This document shows, piece by piece, positions 25,839 to 35,157 of a stretch of 53,216 nucleotides of DNA; positions within the stretch are counted from its first letter, which is position 1, and each line of letters starts with the position of its first letter. The notes beneath the pieces were generated by a model. The model made no database searches, had not been told where the DNA came from, and saw nothing but the letters and a program-made list of their open reading frames with translations. Origin of the DNA: Salinivirgaceae bacterium (GTDB lineage: Bacteria; Bacteroidota; Bacteroidia; Bacteroidales; SZUA-534); NCBI GenBank assembly GCA_016342715.1, contig JAEINW010000010.1, forward strand, positions 1-53,216. The letters run 5' to 3'. The position numbers and the translations under genes were made by a program.

Positions 25839-27356
25839 TTAGTGTTTAAAATGTCTTACTCCTGTAAAAACCATCGACATATTGTTATTGTTACAATATT
25901 CAATAGAATCTTTATCTTTAACTGAACCTCCTGGTTGCACCACTGCTTTTACACCCGCATTATAAGCAATTTCCACCGAATCGGCAAATGGAAAAAATGC
26001 ATCGGAGGCCATAACTCCACCGTCTATAAAATTCTCAAACGAATTTGCTTTTTCAATAGCTTGTTTCAAGGCATCAACTCTCGATGTTTGACCTACTCCA
26101 CTTGCAAGCAATTTTTTATCTTTTGCTAAAACTATAGCATTCGATTTGCTGTGTTTAACCACTTTTAAGGCAAATTCTAAATCTTCAAATTGCTTTTCAG
26201 TTGGTTTCGCAGATGTAGCAACTTTCATTAGCTTTTTATCTTCAATTGAAGAATCTACATCCTGAACCAATAAGCCATTTAGTAAAGTTCTGTATTGAAT
26301 GTTGTTTTTTGTTGTTCGAATATCTTTTAAAATGATTCGTTTACCTTTTTTCTTTAGTAATTCTAAAGCTTCATTTTTATAATTTGGGGCAATAACAACT
26401 TCATAAAAGAGCTTATCAATTTCAATGGCTGTTTCTAAATCAATTTCAGCGTTTGTAACCAAAATACCCCCAAAAGCAGAAACAGGATCACCAGAGAGTG
26501 CCTCTTTCCATGCTTCGATTATTTTTGGTCTGGATGCAATTCCACAAGCGTTATTGTGTTTCAATATGGCAAAAGTAGTTTCGTTAAATTCATCAATTAA
26601 ATTTGCTGCAGCGTCAATATCTAATAAATTATTATAACTAATTACTTTTCCACTTATTTTTTCAAAACACTTGTCAAAATCGCCATAAAAAGCAGCTTTT
26701 TGATGTGGATTTTCGCCATAACGCAATTCTTCTTTATTCGAAAAATCAATTTTAAAAGTATCCTTTTCTTCTTTTGCGAAATAGTTAAATATGGCGATGT
26801 CGTAGTGCGATGAAGTGTTAAAAGCTTCTTTAGCAAATTCTTTTCTTTGCTCTAAAGATGTTTCACCATTTTGTTCACAAATTAAATCATATAACTTATT
26901 GTACTGATTCATATTGCTAACAATAAGCACATCTTTAAAATTTTTGGCAGCCGCACGAATCAATGAAATCCCGCCAATATCAATTTTTTCAATAATATCT
27001 TGTTCAGGTGCTCCACTTGCTACTGTATCTTCAAATGGATATAAATCTACAAGCACCAAATCGATTTCATTAATGTCAAATTCTTTTAACTGCTTAATAT
27101 CCTCTTCGTTATCACGACGAGCTAAAATTCCACCAAAAACTTTTGGGTGCAGTGTTTTTACTCTTCCACCTAAAATCGATGGATACGAAGTTAAATCTTC
27201 AACGGCTGTAACCGGAATGTTTAAATCCTCAATAAACTTATAAGTTCCACCAGTTGAATATAGGGTAACTCCTAATTTATTTAGCTCAATAACTATTTTA
27301 TCAAGATTATCTTTATGATAAACTGATATTAATGCATTTTTAATCTTTCTTGTCAT
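25839..27356 (-). CDS. purH: Bifunctional AICAR transformylase/IMP cyclohydrolase
   Basis: PurH carries out the last two steps of purine synthesis, formylating AICAR and closing the ring to IMP. The N-terminal MGS-like cyclohydrolase domain (1 to about 190) has 'LYSTGGTYKFI' and 'GGRVKTLHPKVFGGIL'. The transformylase domain contains 'LRYGENPHQKAAFYG' near 210, the catalytic-type 'KHNNACGIA', and 'SDAFFPFADSVEIAYNAGVKAVVQPGGSVKD' near the end. The 505 residues match the family. It heads the minus-strand set purH-mreBCD-mrdA-rodA. The purH-mreB adjacency is, to my knowledge, common in Bacteroidota. Confidence 0.97.
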   Translation of the reverse strand: MTRKIKNALISVYHKDNLDKIVIELNKLGVTLYSTGGTYKFIEDLNIPVTAVEDLTSYPSILGGRVKTLHPKVFGGILARRDNEEDIKQLKEFDINEIDLVLVDLYPFEDTVASGAPEQDIIEKIDIGGISLIRAAAKNFKDVLIVSNMNQYNKLYDLICEQNGETSLEQRKEFAKEAFNTSSHYDIAIFNYFAKEEKDTFKIDFSNKEELRYGENPHQKAAFYGDFDKCFEKISGKVISYNNLLDIDAAANLIDEFNETTFAILKHNNACGIASRPKIIEAWKEALSGDPVSAFGGILVTNAEIDLETAIEIDKLFYEVVIAPNYKNEALELLKKKGKRIILKDIRTTKNNIQYRTLLNGLLVQDVDSSIEDKKLMKVATSAKPTEKQFEDLEFALKVVKHSKSNAIVLAKDKKLLASGVGQTSRVDALKQAIEKANSFENFIDGGVMASDAFFPFADSVEIAYNAGVKAVVQPGGSVKDKDSIEYCNNNNMSMVFTGVRHFKH

Positions 27357-27422
27357 ACCAAAGAATCCTTGTAAAAATTTGAAATTCAGGGCTGATACCG
27401 TTTATTTTTTAAATTAAGCTCA

Positions 27423-27430
27423 CAAAGATA
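27423..27430 (-). promoter_or_regulatory. -7 box of the purH-mre operon (TATCTTTG)
   Basis: Read on the minus strand, TATCTTTG matches TANNTTTG about 66 bases upstream of the purH start codon. The -33 element is not a clear match at the expected distance. Confidence 0.5.
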
Positions 27431-27493
27431 AAACTAAAAATAGTTAAATCATTTAAAGATATCAGTCAATAATTAAAAAAAAATATTTTTTAT

Positions 27494-27523
27494 TAAAAAA
27501 GCCACTCGACGAGTGGCTTTTTT
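27494..27523 (-). terminator. Terminator of the Crp/Fnr gene
   Basis: GCCACTC (27501-27507) and GAGTGGC (27511-27517) flank a 3-base loop, with six A residues before and six T residues after the stem. It lies directly after the stop codon of the minus-strand regulator gene and can act in either direction. Confidence 0.9.
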
Positions 27524-28237
27524 CTATCCTAGCGAACTAATTCGTTCTAATTTCTTTACATCTACAATTTTTATTTTTCGCCCACTTATTGATATAACAT
27601 TTTCGCTTGCAAAAGTTGACAAAGTGCGAATAGCATTCGATGTTGTCATATTCGAAAGGTTGGCAATATCTTCACGCGACAAGTATATTTTAATAGTAGC
27701 GTCATCGTCTTCCATTCCATAAGTATCGCGCAAAAAGAGTAAGGACTCTGCTAAACGCCCACGAATGTGTTTTTGCGTTAAAGCCACTGTCCTCTTGTTT
27801 GAAAAGCCTAAATCGGATGCTAATGAACGGATTAAGCCAATAGCAAATTCGCTATTTTCTCGAATCAATTTCATTAGATCTTCTTTCTCAACAATACAAA
27901 TTACAGTATCTTCAAGTGCCACTGCTGTGGCAATATGGGTTTCTTCTGCAAACATAGCTCTAAAACCCATTAAACCAAATGGCTTAACCATTCGTACAAT
28001 TTGCTCTCTTCTTCCAACGCCTTCTCTGAATATTTTTACTTTGCCTTCGGCAAGCACCAAAAGACCAATTGGGTCATCGTCTTCTTTAAAGAGCACATCA
28101 TTCTTTTTATAATATGCACAAGAATGATTTTCTTTTACAAAATCTATTTGTTCAGGAGTAAGTAGTGAAAAAATTGCATCAGGTGCATCAAATACTTTTC
28201 CACAGTCGATATTTTTTTGAATCATTATTTCGAACAT
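27524..28237 (-). CDS. Crp/Fnr family transcriptional regulator
   Basis: A 237-residue regulator with an N-terminal cyclic-nucleotide-binding-like domain (about 15-145) and a C-terminal winged helix (about 155-230). The sensor domain has the expected 'LAEGKVKIFREG' turn. The helix-turn-helix is in 'YLSREDIANLSNMTTSNAIRTLSTF' near 185-210, in the position that contacts DNA in Crp. The Fnr cluster-binding cysteine set is absent, so this is not an Fnr-type oxygen sensor. The ligand and targets are unknown. The gene stands alone between the rRNA methyltransferase and purH, with its own terminator. Confidence 0.9.
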   Translation of the reverse strand: MFEIMIQKNIDCGKVFDAPDAIFSLLTPEQIDFVKENHSCAYYKKNDVLFKEDDDPIGLLVLAEGKVKIFREGVGRREQIVRMVKPFGLMGFRAMFAEETHIATAVALEDTVICIVEKEDLMKLIRENSEFAIGLIRSLASDLGFSNKRTVALTQKHIRGRLAESLLFLRDTYGMEDDDATIKIYLSREDIANLSNMTTSNAIRTLSTFASENVISISGRKIKIVDVKKLERISSLG

Positions 28238-28324
28238 TTATGTTGAAAAACATGCATTACCTCAAAATTATAAAAACTTAGTCATTATTTTATACAAAAT
28301 TAACTTTTTTTATTTCTAGTACTA

Positions 28325-29731
28325 TTATAGTCTCTCTAATAATACAATATTCTCCACATGATGAGTATGCGGAAACATATCTACCGGTTGAACTTTTGTT
28401 ACCTTATATTGATTAGACAACAAGGCTAAATCTCTTGCTTGCGTTGAAGGATTGCAGCTTACGTATACAATGCGCTTTGCTTCGCAAAACAGAATGGCAT
28501 CAATTACCGACTGATGCATACCTGCTCTTGGTGGATCAGTAATAATAACATCAGGTTTGCCATGCTCATTAACAAAATCATTTGTTAAAACGTTCTTCAT
28601 ATCTCCAGCAAAAAATTCCAGATTATTTAAATCATTATTTTTGGTATTTTTCCAAGCATCAGCTACTGCTTCCTCCACAAATTCAACTCCAATAACTTTT
28701 TTTGCTTTTTTTGCCACAAAACAGGCAATAGTTCCAGTTCCTGTATACAGGTCGTAAACCACCTCATCCCCTGTCAGATTAGCATATTCTCGAACAACTG
28801 AATACAATTCATAAGCTTGTTCAGAATTCGTTTGATAAAACGATTTTGGCCCAATCATAAATTTCAGATCCTCCATTTGTTCATAAATAACAGGCTCACC
28901 TTTATATAAATGCACAGGTAAATCGCCAAAACTATCATTCAATTTTTCGTTAATGATATAATTTAATGATGTAATTTTATCACCAAATTCATTTTGAATG
29001 AAACTCAACACCTTTGCAATATTTTCTTTATTATTTTCACCAAAAATTACAATGGTCATAACCTCTCCGGTTGTTGATGTTCGAACAACCATATTCCGTA
29101 AAAAACCTTCATTGTTTCTTTGACTATAAAAAGTCAGACCATTTTCAACGGCAAACTTTTTTACTGCCAACCGAATCTCATTACTTGGACTATCCTGCAA
29201 ATAACAATGGTCAATATCAACTATTTTATCAAATAGACCTGGAATATGAAAACCAAGAGCATTTAAATCTTTGTTTTCTTCGTCCATTTCCTCTTTCGAT
29301 AACCATCTATGACATGAGAAGGTATATTCTAACTTATTTCTGTAATATTGCGTTTTTGCACTACCCAAAATTGGACTAATTTCTGGAATCTCAATTTTAC
29401 CAATTCTTATTAATGCATCGGCAACTTGCTGTTGTTTAAATTGTAATTGCTCAGCATAAGGTAAAATTTGCCATTTACATCCACCACAAACACCAAAATG
29501 AGAACAGAAAGCCTCCTCACGATTTTCAGAATATTTATGGAATTTTACAGCTCTTGCCTCCATGTAATTCTTTCTTTTTTTCACCACTTGTAAATCAACC
29601 ACATCTCCTGGCACCACAAAAGGCACAAAAATTACCACATCATTTATTTTGGCTATGGCTTTACCTTCTGCGGCAACACCAGTTATTTCGACACTCTCAA
29701 AAAATGGTTTTTGTTTCCTATTTCTTCCCAC
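28325..29731 (-). CDS. 23S rRNA (uracil-5-)-methyltransferase, RlmD/RlmCD-like
   Basis: This enzyme methylates a uridine of RNA at carbon 5 using SAM. The 468 residues carry an N-terminal TRAM domain (about 8-60), then four cysteines that bind a 4Fe-4S cluster ('CSHFGVCGGCKW' near 77 plus a cysteine in 'DHCYLQ' near 172). The methyltransferase domain shows 'DLYTGTGTIACFVA' near 328, 'DPPRAGMH' near 400 and the nucleophilic cysteine in 'YVSCNPST' near 425. Which uridine is modified (U747, U1939 or another) cannot be decided, so I leave the symbol empty. The start is the only ATG that gives a full TRAM domain. Confidence 0.93.
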   Translation of the reverse strand: MGRNRKQKPFFESVEITGVAAEGKAIAKINDVVIFVPFVVPGDVVDLQVVKKRKNYMEARAVKFHKYSENREEAFCSHFGVCGGCKWQILPYAEQLQFKQQQVADALIRIGKIEIPEISPILGSAKTQYYRNKLEYTFSCHRWLSKEEMDEENKDLNALGFHIPGLFDKIVDIDHCYLQDSPSNEIRLAVKKFAVENGLTFYSQRNNEGFLRNMVVRTSTTGEVMTIVIFGENNKENIAKVLSFIQNEFGDKITSLNYIINEKLNDSFGDLPVHLYKGEPVIYEQMEDLKFMIGPKSFYQTNSEQAYELYSVVREYANLTGDEVVYDLYTGTGTIACFVAKKAKKVIGVEFVEEAVADAWKNTKNNDLNNLEFFAGDMKNVLTNDFVNEHGKPDVIITDPPRAGMHQSVIDAILFCEAKRIVYVSCNPSTQARDLALLSNQYKVTKVQPVDMFPHTHHVENIVLLERL

Positions 29732-29797
29732 AACATAAAATTTAAAATCGATACAAATATGACAAGTTTTATTAAAACTACAATCTTAAAATTGGAA

Positions 29798-29829
29798 TAA
29801 AAAAAAACCATCCCGACAACTCGGGATGG
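29798..29829 (-). terminator. gapA terminator
   Basis: CCATCCCGA (29808-29816) pairs perfectly with TCGGGATGG (29821-29829) around a 4-base loop. On the minus strand it is followed by a run of nine or more T residues. It lies 25 bases past the gapA stop codon. Confidence 0.92.
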
Positions 29830-29853
29830 CTTTTAAATATGATAAATAAAACA

Positions 29854-30873
<1,020 letters not shown>

Positions 30874-30939
30874 TTAAGTAATTTTTGATTCTCATTAAAA
30901 AATAATTCCAAAAACAAAATATGTTTTTAAAAAGGCTTA

Positions 30940-30970
30940 CAAATTTAAATATTCGTTTTCAAAAAGCAAA
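30940..30970 (-). promoter_or_regulatory. gapA promoter (TTTG-N19-TAAATTTG)
   Basis: On the minus strand, TTTG (30967-30970) and TAAATTTG (30940-30947) are 19 bases apart, a full match to the Bacteroidota consensus. The -33 box touches the U-tract of the upstream gene's terminator, so the two signals are packed together. Confidence 0.75.
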
Positions 30971-30995
30971 AAAAAAGCCGGTCAATTGACCGGCT
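30969..30995 (-). terminator. Terminator of the T9SS-secreted protein gene
   Basis: AGCCGGTCAATTGACCGGCT (30976-30995) is a perfect 20-base palindrome followed on the minus strand by eight T residues. It is 20 bases past the stop codon at 31015. Confidence 0.92.
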
Positions 30996-31014
30996 CATAT
31001 AATTATTATTCAAA

Positions 31015-33996
31015 TTACTTTTTAATTATCCTTTTTGATCCTTTAATTTCACCAATTCTTACATTCATAATATATACGCCTGTTGTAAGTTCTCCTAATT
31101 TAATATTTAATTTATGGTCTCCCGAAAACTTATAACCTTCATTCATTATTTTAACTACCTGGCCGCTTAAATTAACTATCTCAATTGAAAGTTCACCATT
31201 AACTGTAGATGTTAACTCCAAAATCGCATCATCAACAAGAGGATTAGGATAAATTTCAATTGGTAATTCATCCTTATTTTGCTTAGCTTTTTCTGCAAAA
31301 TCATCTCCAATTCCAACATAAGTTCTATCTTCAAAAATACCTCTACCATGTGTAGCTATATATATTTTACCATAATTTCCACCACTCGTTTTATAAGGTG
31401 CTGTATTTTGAGTTATTTGGAATACAGGAACAGGTCCAACTGCATCTTGATAAGGTTCCCACTGAACATTTGTTGCAGAAACCTGAGAAAATAAATTATC
31501 TGTCATAAATACACCCATTTCTGTACCAATCATGGCTGTTTTTCCCTCTTCTTTCATTTCAAACAAAGCACAATAGGCAGGTACCTTAGGCATATCTCCA
31601 GTTACATTTATAAAATTGTTTAAATCCTCACTCTGATTAACATAACTAGCTTGAGTACAAAGGTATATATAATCATCATTTCCATAATTACCTAAAGTAA
31701 TCATTATGTTATTTTCATTTTTTGGGTCGCAAGTTATTCCTGTAACAAATCTTCCATTAGCATTACCAATTTTAGTTAATACAGTAACTTGGTTTGAACC
31801 AGCTAAATCGTCATAAGATGCATCATAAAAAGTTCTGGCATTATTTAGATTTGATAATCTATAAATATCTTGCTCACTTGTTGAAAAGAACAAATGATTT
31901 CCATTAGCCGAAAACGCAAGTTGTGTAATATATTCATCAGAGCTTAAGGTATTATAGGCAAGCACTTGCCACCAGGTTCTTGAATTTATTTCATCAATAA
32001 AATTTTCAGCATTTCGTGTAAGCCAAATTTCTCTTTTCATACCTAAGGCAAATAATGAAGAATACGGATCGTGATAATAAATGGTATCACCCTCTGCATA
32101 ATCTCTTTCTAATTTCACTTTTACTGGCATTTTATAAATATTGCGACTATCAAAATTAACATATTGCCCATTTTCATAATCTTTTCTTGCAATAAATTGA
32201 ACACTATCAAAACTAAATATATCATTAGCCGTTTCCCATAAAGCAATAGGAGTTACGAATGAAGATTGTTCTTTATCCATTTCCCAGTTCGAAGTTCCTG
32301 TCCACTCAGCTGCATCTACTATTTTTGAACTATAAAAAGTCCGCCATTCATCATATGAGTCAAGATTATTTCTCCACAATCCTCCAAACTGCGCTGTTCC
32401 AAAAGTAATCACGGGATTCATTTTTGACATAGCTACATGCCCACCATCAGCGTAAATTCTAGAATTAGCAATTTCAAATGGCATTACATCACCGTTTTGG
32501 GAAACTTCCGGCTGTTCTTTTACTAATATAACCGAATTATCTTGAGTACCGCCCATTACCATTCCTAAGTTATTTGAAGCCACGGAATAAAACTGAGTTA
32601 CATTATAGTTTTTATTCATTCTGGTAAATTGGTAATCATATCCATCTTTATCGAAAAGACATCTGCTTATACCACCATCACTACCAATAAAACATGTTTT
32701 TGGATTTTTAGGATCAAAAACCATTGTATGTTGATCGGAATGAACATAAAGTGGATGGTATGGACTTAAGCTATTTAGCGAAATCTGACTCCAAGCAAAC
32801 AAATCGCCAGTTTGAACTTTGATTCCTGAATAAATATTAAGCCCGCCAATAAAAACTTGTTCTTTATTAACTGGGTTTACAGCAATTAACATATCATAAA
32901 CACCTTGACTCCCAAAAGGCTGGAATAAAGCTGAACCACCTTTTCCTACAATAACCCAATTTAGTCCACCGTCAACAGACTTATAAATATTATTAAGCTC
33001 CCCTAATCCCACATCATTTGCTGCAACCGCATATACGTAATTTGCATCAGTTGGAGAGTATGCAAATTCAATTCTTGTAACACCTTCGGTTTGAATTAAG
33101 TTTTCAGTCTCACCTGATCTCATTACAAAAGTAGATGTTCCGCTCTTTTTTACAAAGCATCGGTTTCCAATTGCTGCAATTACGGAACCATCAGAAGCTG
33201 TATTAACATCTAATGCGACACTATTATTATACGAACTATTGTCCAAAGGAGCATTACTCCACGACAAACCACCATCAGTTGTATATTTTAACCCCTGAAC
33301 AGTTGCGGCATAAATAATATTTTGTGTAGGATCGGCTGCCATTTCATTAACCAGACTAAAGGTCACATGATCGCTTTCAGGCCAAGTCGATGCTAATCTT
33401 TCAAAGGTATCTCCATTATTTGATGATTTCCATATTCCTGCTCCTAACATCATAGGCGTTGACGTATTTCCACCATGGTTATAAAAGAAACCTTCTCCTG
33501 TACCAAAATAAATATCCCCATTTGCCGCTTGACAAATTGAAACTACTGCTAAATTTGCAAAATCTACACTACTTGAACCTCCGTATTGCACTGGCAACCA
33601 GTATTGACCCGATGTTGTTGTTTTCCACAAACCACCAGAAACTCCACCAGCATACATTACATTTGATTGGTCTTTATCAATAAGGATAGCTCTTGTTCTA
33701 CCACCAATATTATCGGGACCTCTGTAAATCCAAGTTGTCGCTTTACTATTTTTTAAAGCATTTTTTGCTTTAAGTTGTTCTTGAGCCTTAAAAACATCTG
33801 CCACGTCAATAGTTTTTGTTTCTTGATTTGCTCGAATTTGATTCAAGTATTCAATAGCTCCTGAAGCACTAGCTGAAACATTTAAAGATTTTCTTGAATT
33901 GTATTTTCTAGAATGATCTTTAGTAACCGGACCTGCAAACAAAACTCCAATGGCTAGCAATACTGCTAAATTAACTGCTAAGTAATTGTTTTTCAT
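31015..33996 (-). CDS. Secreted BNR/propeller protein with T9SS sorting domain
   Basis: A 993-residue exported protein. Residues 1-21 form a signal peptide. The body contains BNR/Asp-box turns of the sialidase/VPS10 type ('SNNGDTF', 'TTDGGLSW', 'SVDGGLNW'), which suggests one or two beta-propellers between about 85 and 480. A less clear region lies around 490-760, with more propeller-like sequence to about 880. The last 80 residues are a type A type IX secretion sorting domain: 'IEIYPNPLVDDAILEL', 'SGQVVK', 'GVYIMNV' and a basic end 'KRIIKK'. It is therefore likely moved across the outer membrane and anchored or released. The binding target or enzyme activity is unknown. Confidence 0.88.
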   Translation of the reverse strand: MKNNYLAVNLAVLLAIGVLFAGPVTKDHSRKYNSRKSLNVSASASGAIEYLNQIRANQETKTIDVADVFKAQEQLKAKNALKNSKATTWIYRGPDNIGGRTRAILIDKDQSNVMYAGGVSGGLWKTTTSGQYWLPVQYGGSSSVDFANLAVVSICQAANGDIYFGTGEGFFYNHGGNTSTPMMLGAGIWKSSNNGDTFERLASTWPESDHVTFSLVNEMAADPTQNIIYAATVQGLKYTTDGGLSWSNAPLDNSSYNNSVALDVNTASDGSVIAAIGNRCFVKKSGTSTFVMRSGETENLIQTEGVTRIEFAYSPTDANYVYAVAANDVGLGELNNIYKSVDGGLNWVIVGKGGSALFQPFGSQGVYDMLIAVNPVNKEQVFIGGLNIYSGIKVQTGDLFAWSQISLNSLSPYHPLYVHSDQHTMVFDPKNPKTCFIGSDGGISRCLFDKDGYDYQFTRMNKNYNVTQFYSVASNNLGMVMGGTQDNSVILVKEQPEVSQNGDVMPFEIANSRIYADGGHVAMSKMNPVITFGTAQFGGLWRNNLDSYDEWRTFYSSKIVDAAEWTGTSNWEMDKEQSSFVTPIALWETANDIFSFDSVQFIARKDYENGQYVNFDSRNIYKMPVKVKLERDYAEGDTIYYHDPYSSLFALGMKREIWLTRNAENFIDEINSRTWWQVLAYNTLSSDEYITQLAFSANGNHLFFSTSEQDIYRLSNLNNARTFYDASYDDLAGSNQVTVLTKIGNANGRFVTGITCDPKNENNIMITLGNYGNDDYIYLCTQASYVNQSEDLNNFINVTGDMPKVPAYCALFEMKEEGKTAMIGTEMGVFMTDNLFSQVSATNVQWEPYQDAVGPVPVFQITQNTAPYKTSGGNYGKIYIATHGRGIFEDRTYVGIGDDFAEKAKQNKDELPIEIYPNPLVDDAILELTSTVNGELSIEIVNLSGQVVKIMNEGYKFSGDHKLNIKLGELTTGVYIMNVRIGEIKGSKRIIKK

Positions 33997-34148
33997 AATG
34001 TTATGATTTCAATTTTCTCTAATATATCATAAAAATTTTGGCAAGCAAGATATAAAAAATATTAGTAATAATAAAAGACATAAATAAGTCATAACAACGT
34101 ATTATACCTATTTCTCAGCATAAATTTTTTCTTGCTTGATAATATAAA

Positions 34149-34886
34149 CTATTCTGTATTTATTTTAATTGCTCTTGGATTCACCACTTTGCCAAATCGA
34201 TAACTTATAAAAAGTGAAAGAAAATAGAATTTATTTAAATCATTTGCCATAATTTCTACTTTCTTTGGATAAACATCCAATATTAATCCACCCTCTAATG
34301 AATTTAACAATATATCTCGTTTACTAAATTCAAAACTTGCTCCCGCCTTTACAAATACTCCAGGCAAGACTATCGTTTCATCAAATCCCTTAAAATAAGA
34401 GGCGCCACCTCTAATAATATTATGATTTGATTGACTGAACTTTTCAACAAACAGCTCTTGACTTCCAATATAATAATACATCGGTTTTAAAAAACCAACA
34501 CTTAAACCCGAATTGTAAAAGAGCCTAATCTCTATACCTCCTTTATCTTTCTTCTCATAAAGTTTATACAGATATCCGTATCCTACACGAGCCGTTATAA
34601 AATCATTGGCCTTCCCATAAACGTACCTTCGGAAATTTGGATCTCCAGAAATTTTAATTTCCTTCGGATCTTTTATTTTTACCAATTCAAAACTCCACTG
34701 TTTCTTCCTATAGATGTTTATCATCTTAGCATATGAATATCCAGCTCCGCCTCCATTCGTATTCAATAAAATATAGAACGTTCTTTCATTACGTATTAAG
34801 ACTTTTTTTTCACTATCAATTTCTCCTTGTGAAAACACCTTAACACTTAACAAAACTAAAACACCTATTAATATAAAAGCCCTCAT
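34149..34886 (-). CDS. Unrecognised outer-membrane protein
   Basis: A 245-residue exported protein of no family I recognise. The frame is open four codons further (34898), but the first codons there lie in the T-run of an upstream terminator, so the ATG at 34886 is preferred. A signal peptide ends near 'VFSQ' about 20 residues in. The body is rich in Tyr, Phe, Gly and Lys with alternating hydrophobicity, and ends 'FLSLFISYRFGKV' before a short tail, which suggests an outer-membrane beta-barrel. The gene lies downstream of the 41-residue lipoprotein gene, with the hairpin and U-tract directly before its start codon. Confidence 0.6.
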   Translation of the reverse strand: MRAFILIGVLVLLSVKVFSQGEIDSEKKVLIRNERTFYILLNTNGGGAGYSYAKMINIYRKKQWSFELVKIKDPKEIKISGDPNFRRYVYGKANDFITARVGYGYLYKLYEKKDKGGIEIRLFYNSGLSVGFLKPMYYYIGSQELFVEKFSQSNHNIIRGGASYFKGFDETIVLPGVFVKAGASFEFSKRDILLNSLEGGLILDVYPKKVEIMANDLNKFYFLSLFISYRFGKVVNPRAIKINTE

Positions 34887-34920
34887 AAAAAAAAACAAAC
34901 CTCTATAAATTTAGAGGTTT
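34887..34920 (-). terminator. Hairpin whose U-tract abuts the next start codon
   Basis: AAACCTCTA (34897-34905) pairs with TAGAGGTTT (34912-34920) around a 6-base loop. On the minus strand the stem is followed by TTGTTTTTTTTT and then immediately by the ATG at 34886. It looks like the terminator of the small lipoprotein gene but would also sit in the leader of the next gene, so it could work as an attenuator. Confidence 0.75.
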
Positions 34921-34944
34921 TTCTTTTAGATTAAAAAAATAAAA

Positions 34945-35070
34945 TTAAGCTGGCAGCTCAATATTGTTTTCATCTACCTTCGAATAAGCTGGACAATCTG
35001 CTGATTTACATGAGCTAAAAATTGCCAAGCCAAAAAGAACTACAAATAGTATAACTACAAATCTTTTCAT
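34945..35070 (-). CDS. 41-residue putative lipoprotein
   Basis: A short frame of 41 codons with an ATG at 35070 and a TAA at 34945. The product begins M-K-R-F, has a hydrophobic stretch of about 14 residues and ends its signal in 'IFSSC', a usable lipobox. The mature peptide would be only about 23 residues, beginning C-K-S-A-D-C-P-A-Y and ending in a weakly acidic tail. It contains a second cysteine five residues after the lipidated one. A strong terminator follows. Similar very small lipoproteins with 'CPAY' occur in Bacteroidota as far as I recall, but their function is unknown. It could also be only a leader peptide. Confidence 0.65.
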   Translation of the reverse strand: MKRFVVILFVVLFGLAIFSSCKSADCPAYSKVDENNIELPA

Positions 35071-35157
35071 GCGATCAATTTTTTTCAACTTTAAACATAA
35101 TTATTTATACACTCTGACAATTCTCTAAAAATAAGGTTTTTATTTAAATTATCTAAA

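Noticed and set aside
26914-27243. A 109-residue open frame on the plus strand opposite purH
   Set aside because: It is antisense to a clear purH, has low-complexity composition (Ser and Ile rich) and no promoter or family match. It is a shadow of the coding strand.
27765-28112. A 115-residue open frame opposite the Crp/Fnr gene
   Set aside because: It mirrors a well-supported regulator gene on the other strand and has no recognisable features.
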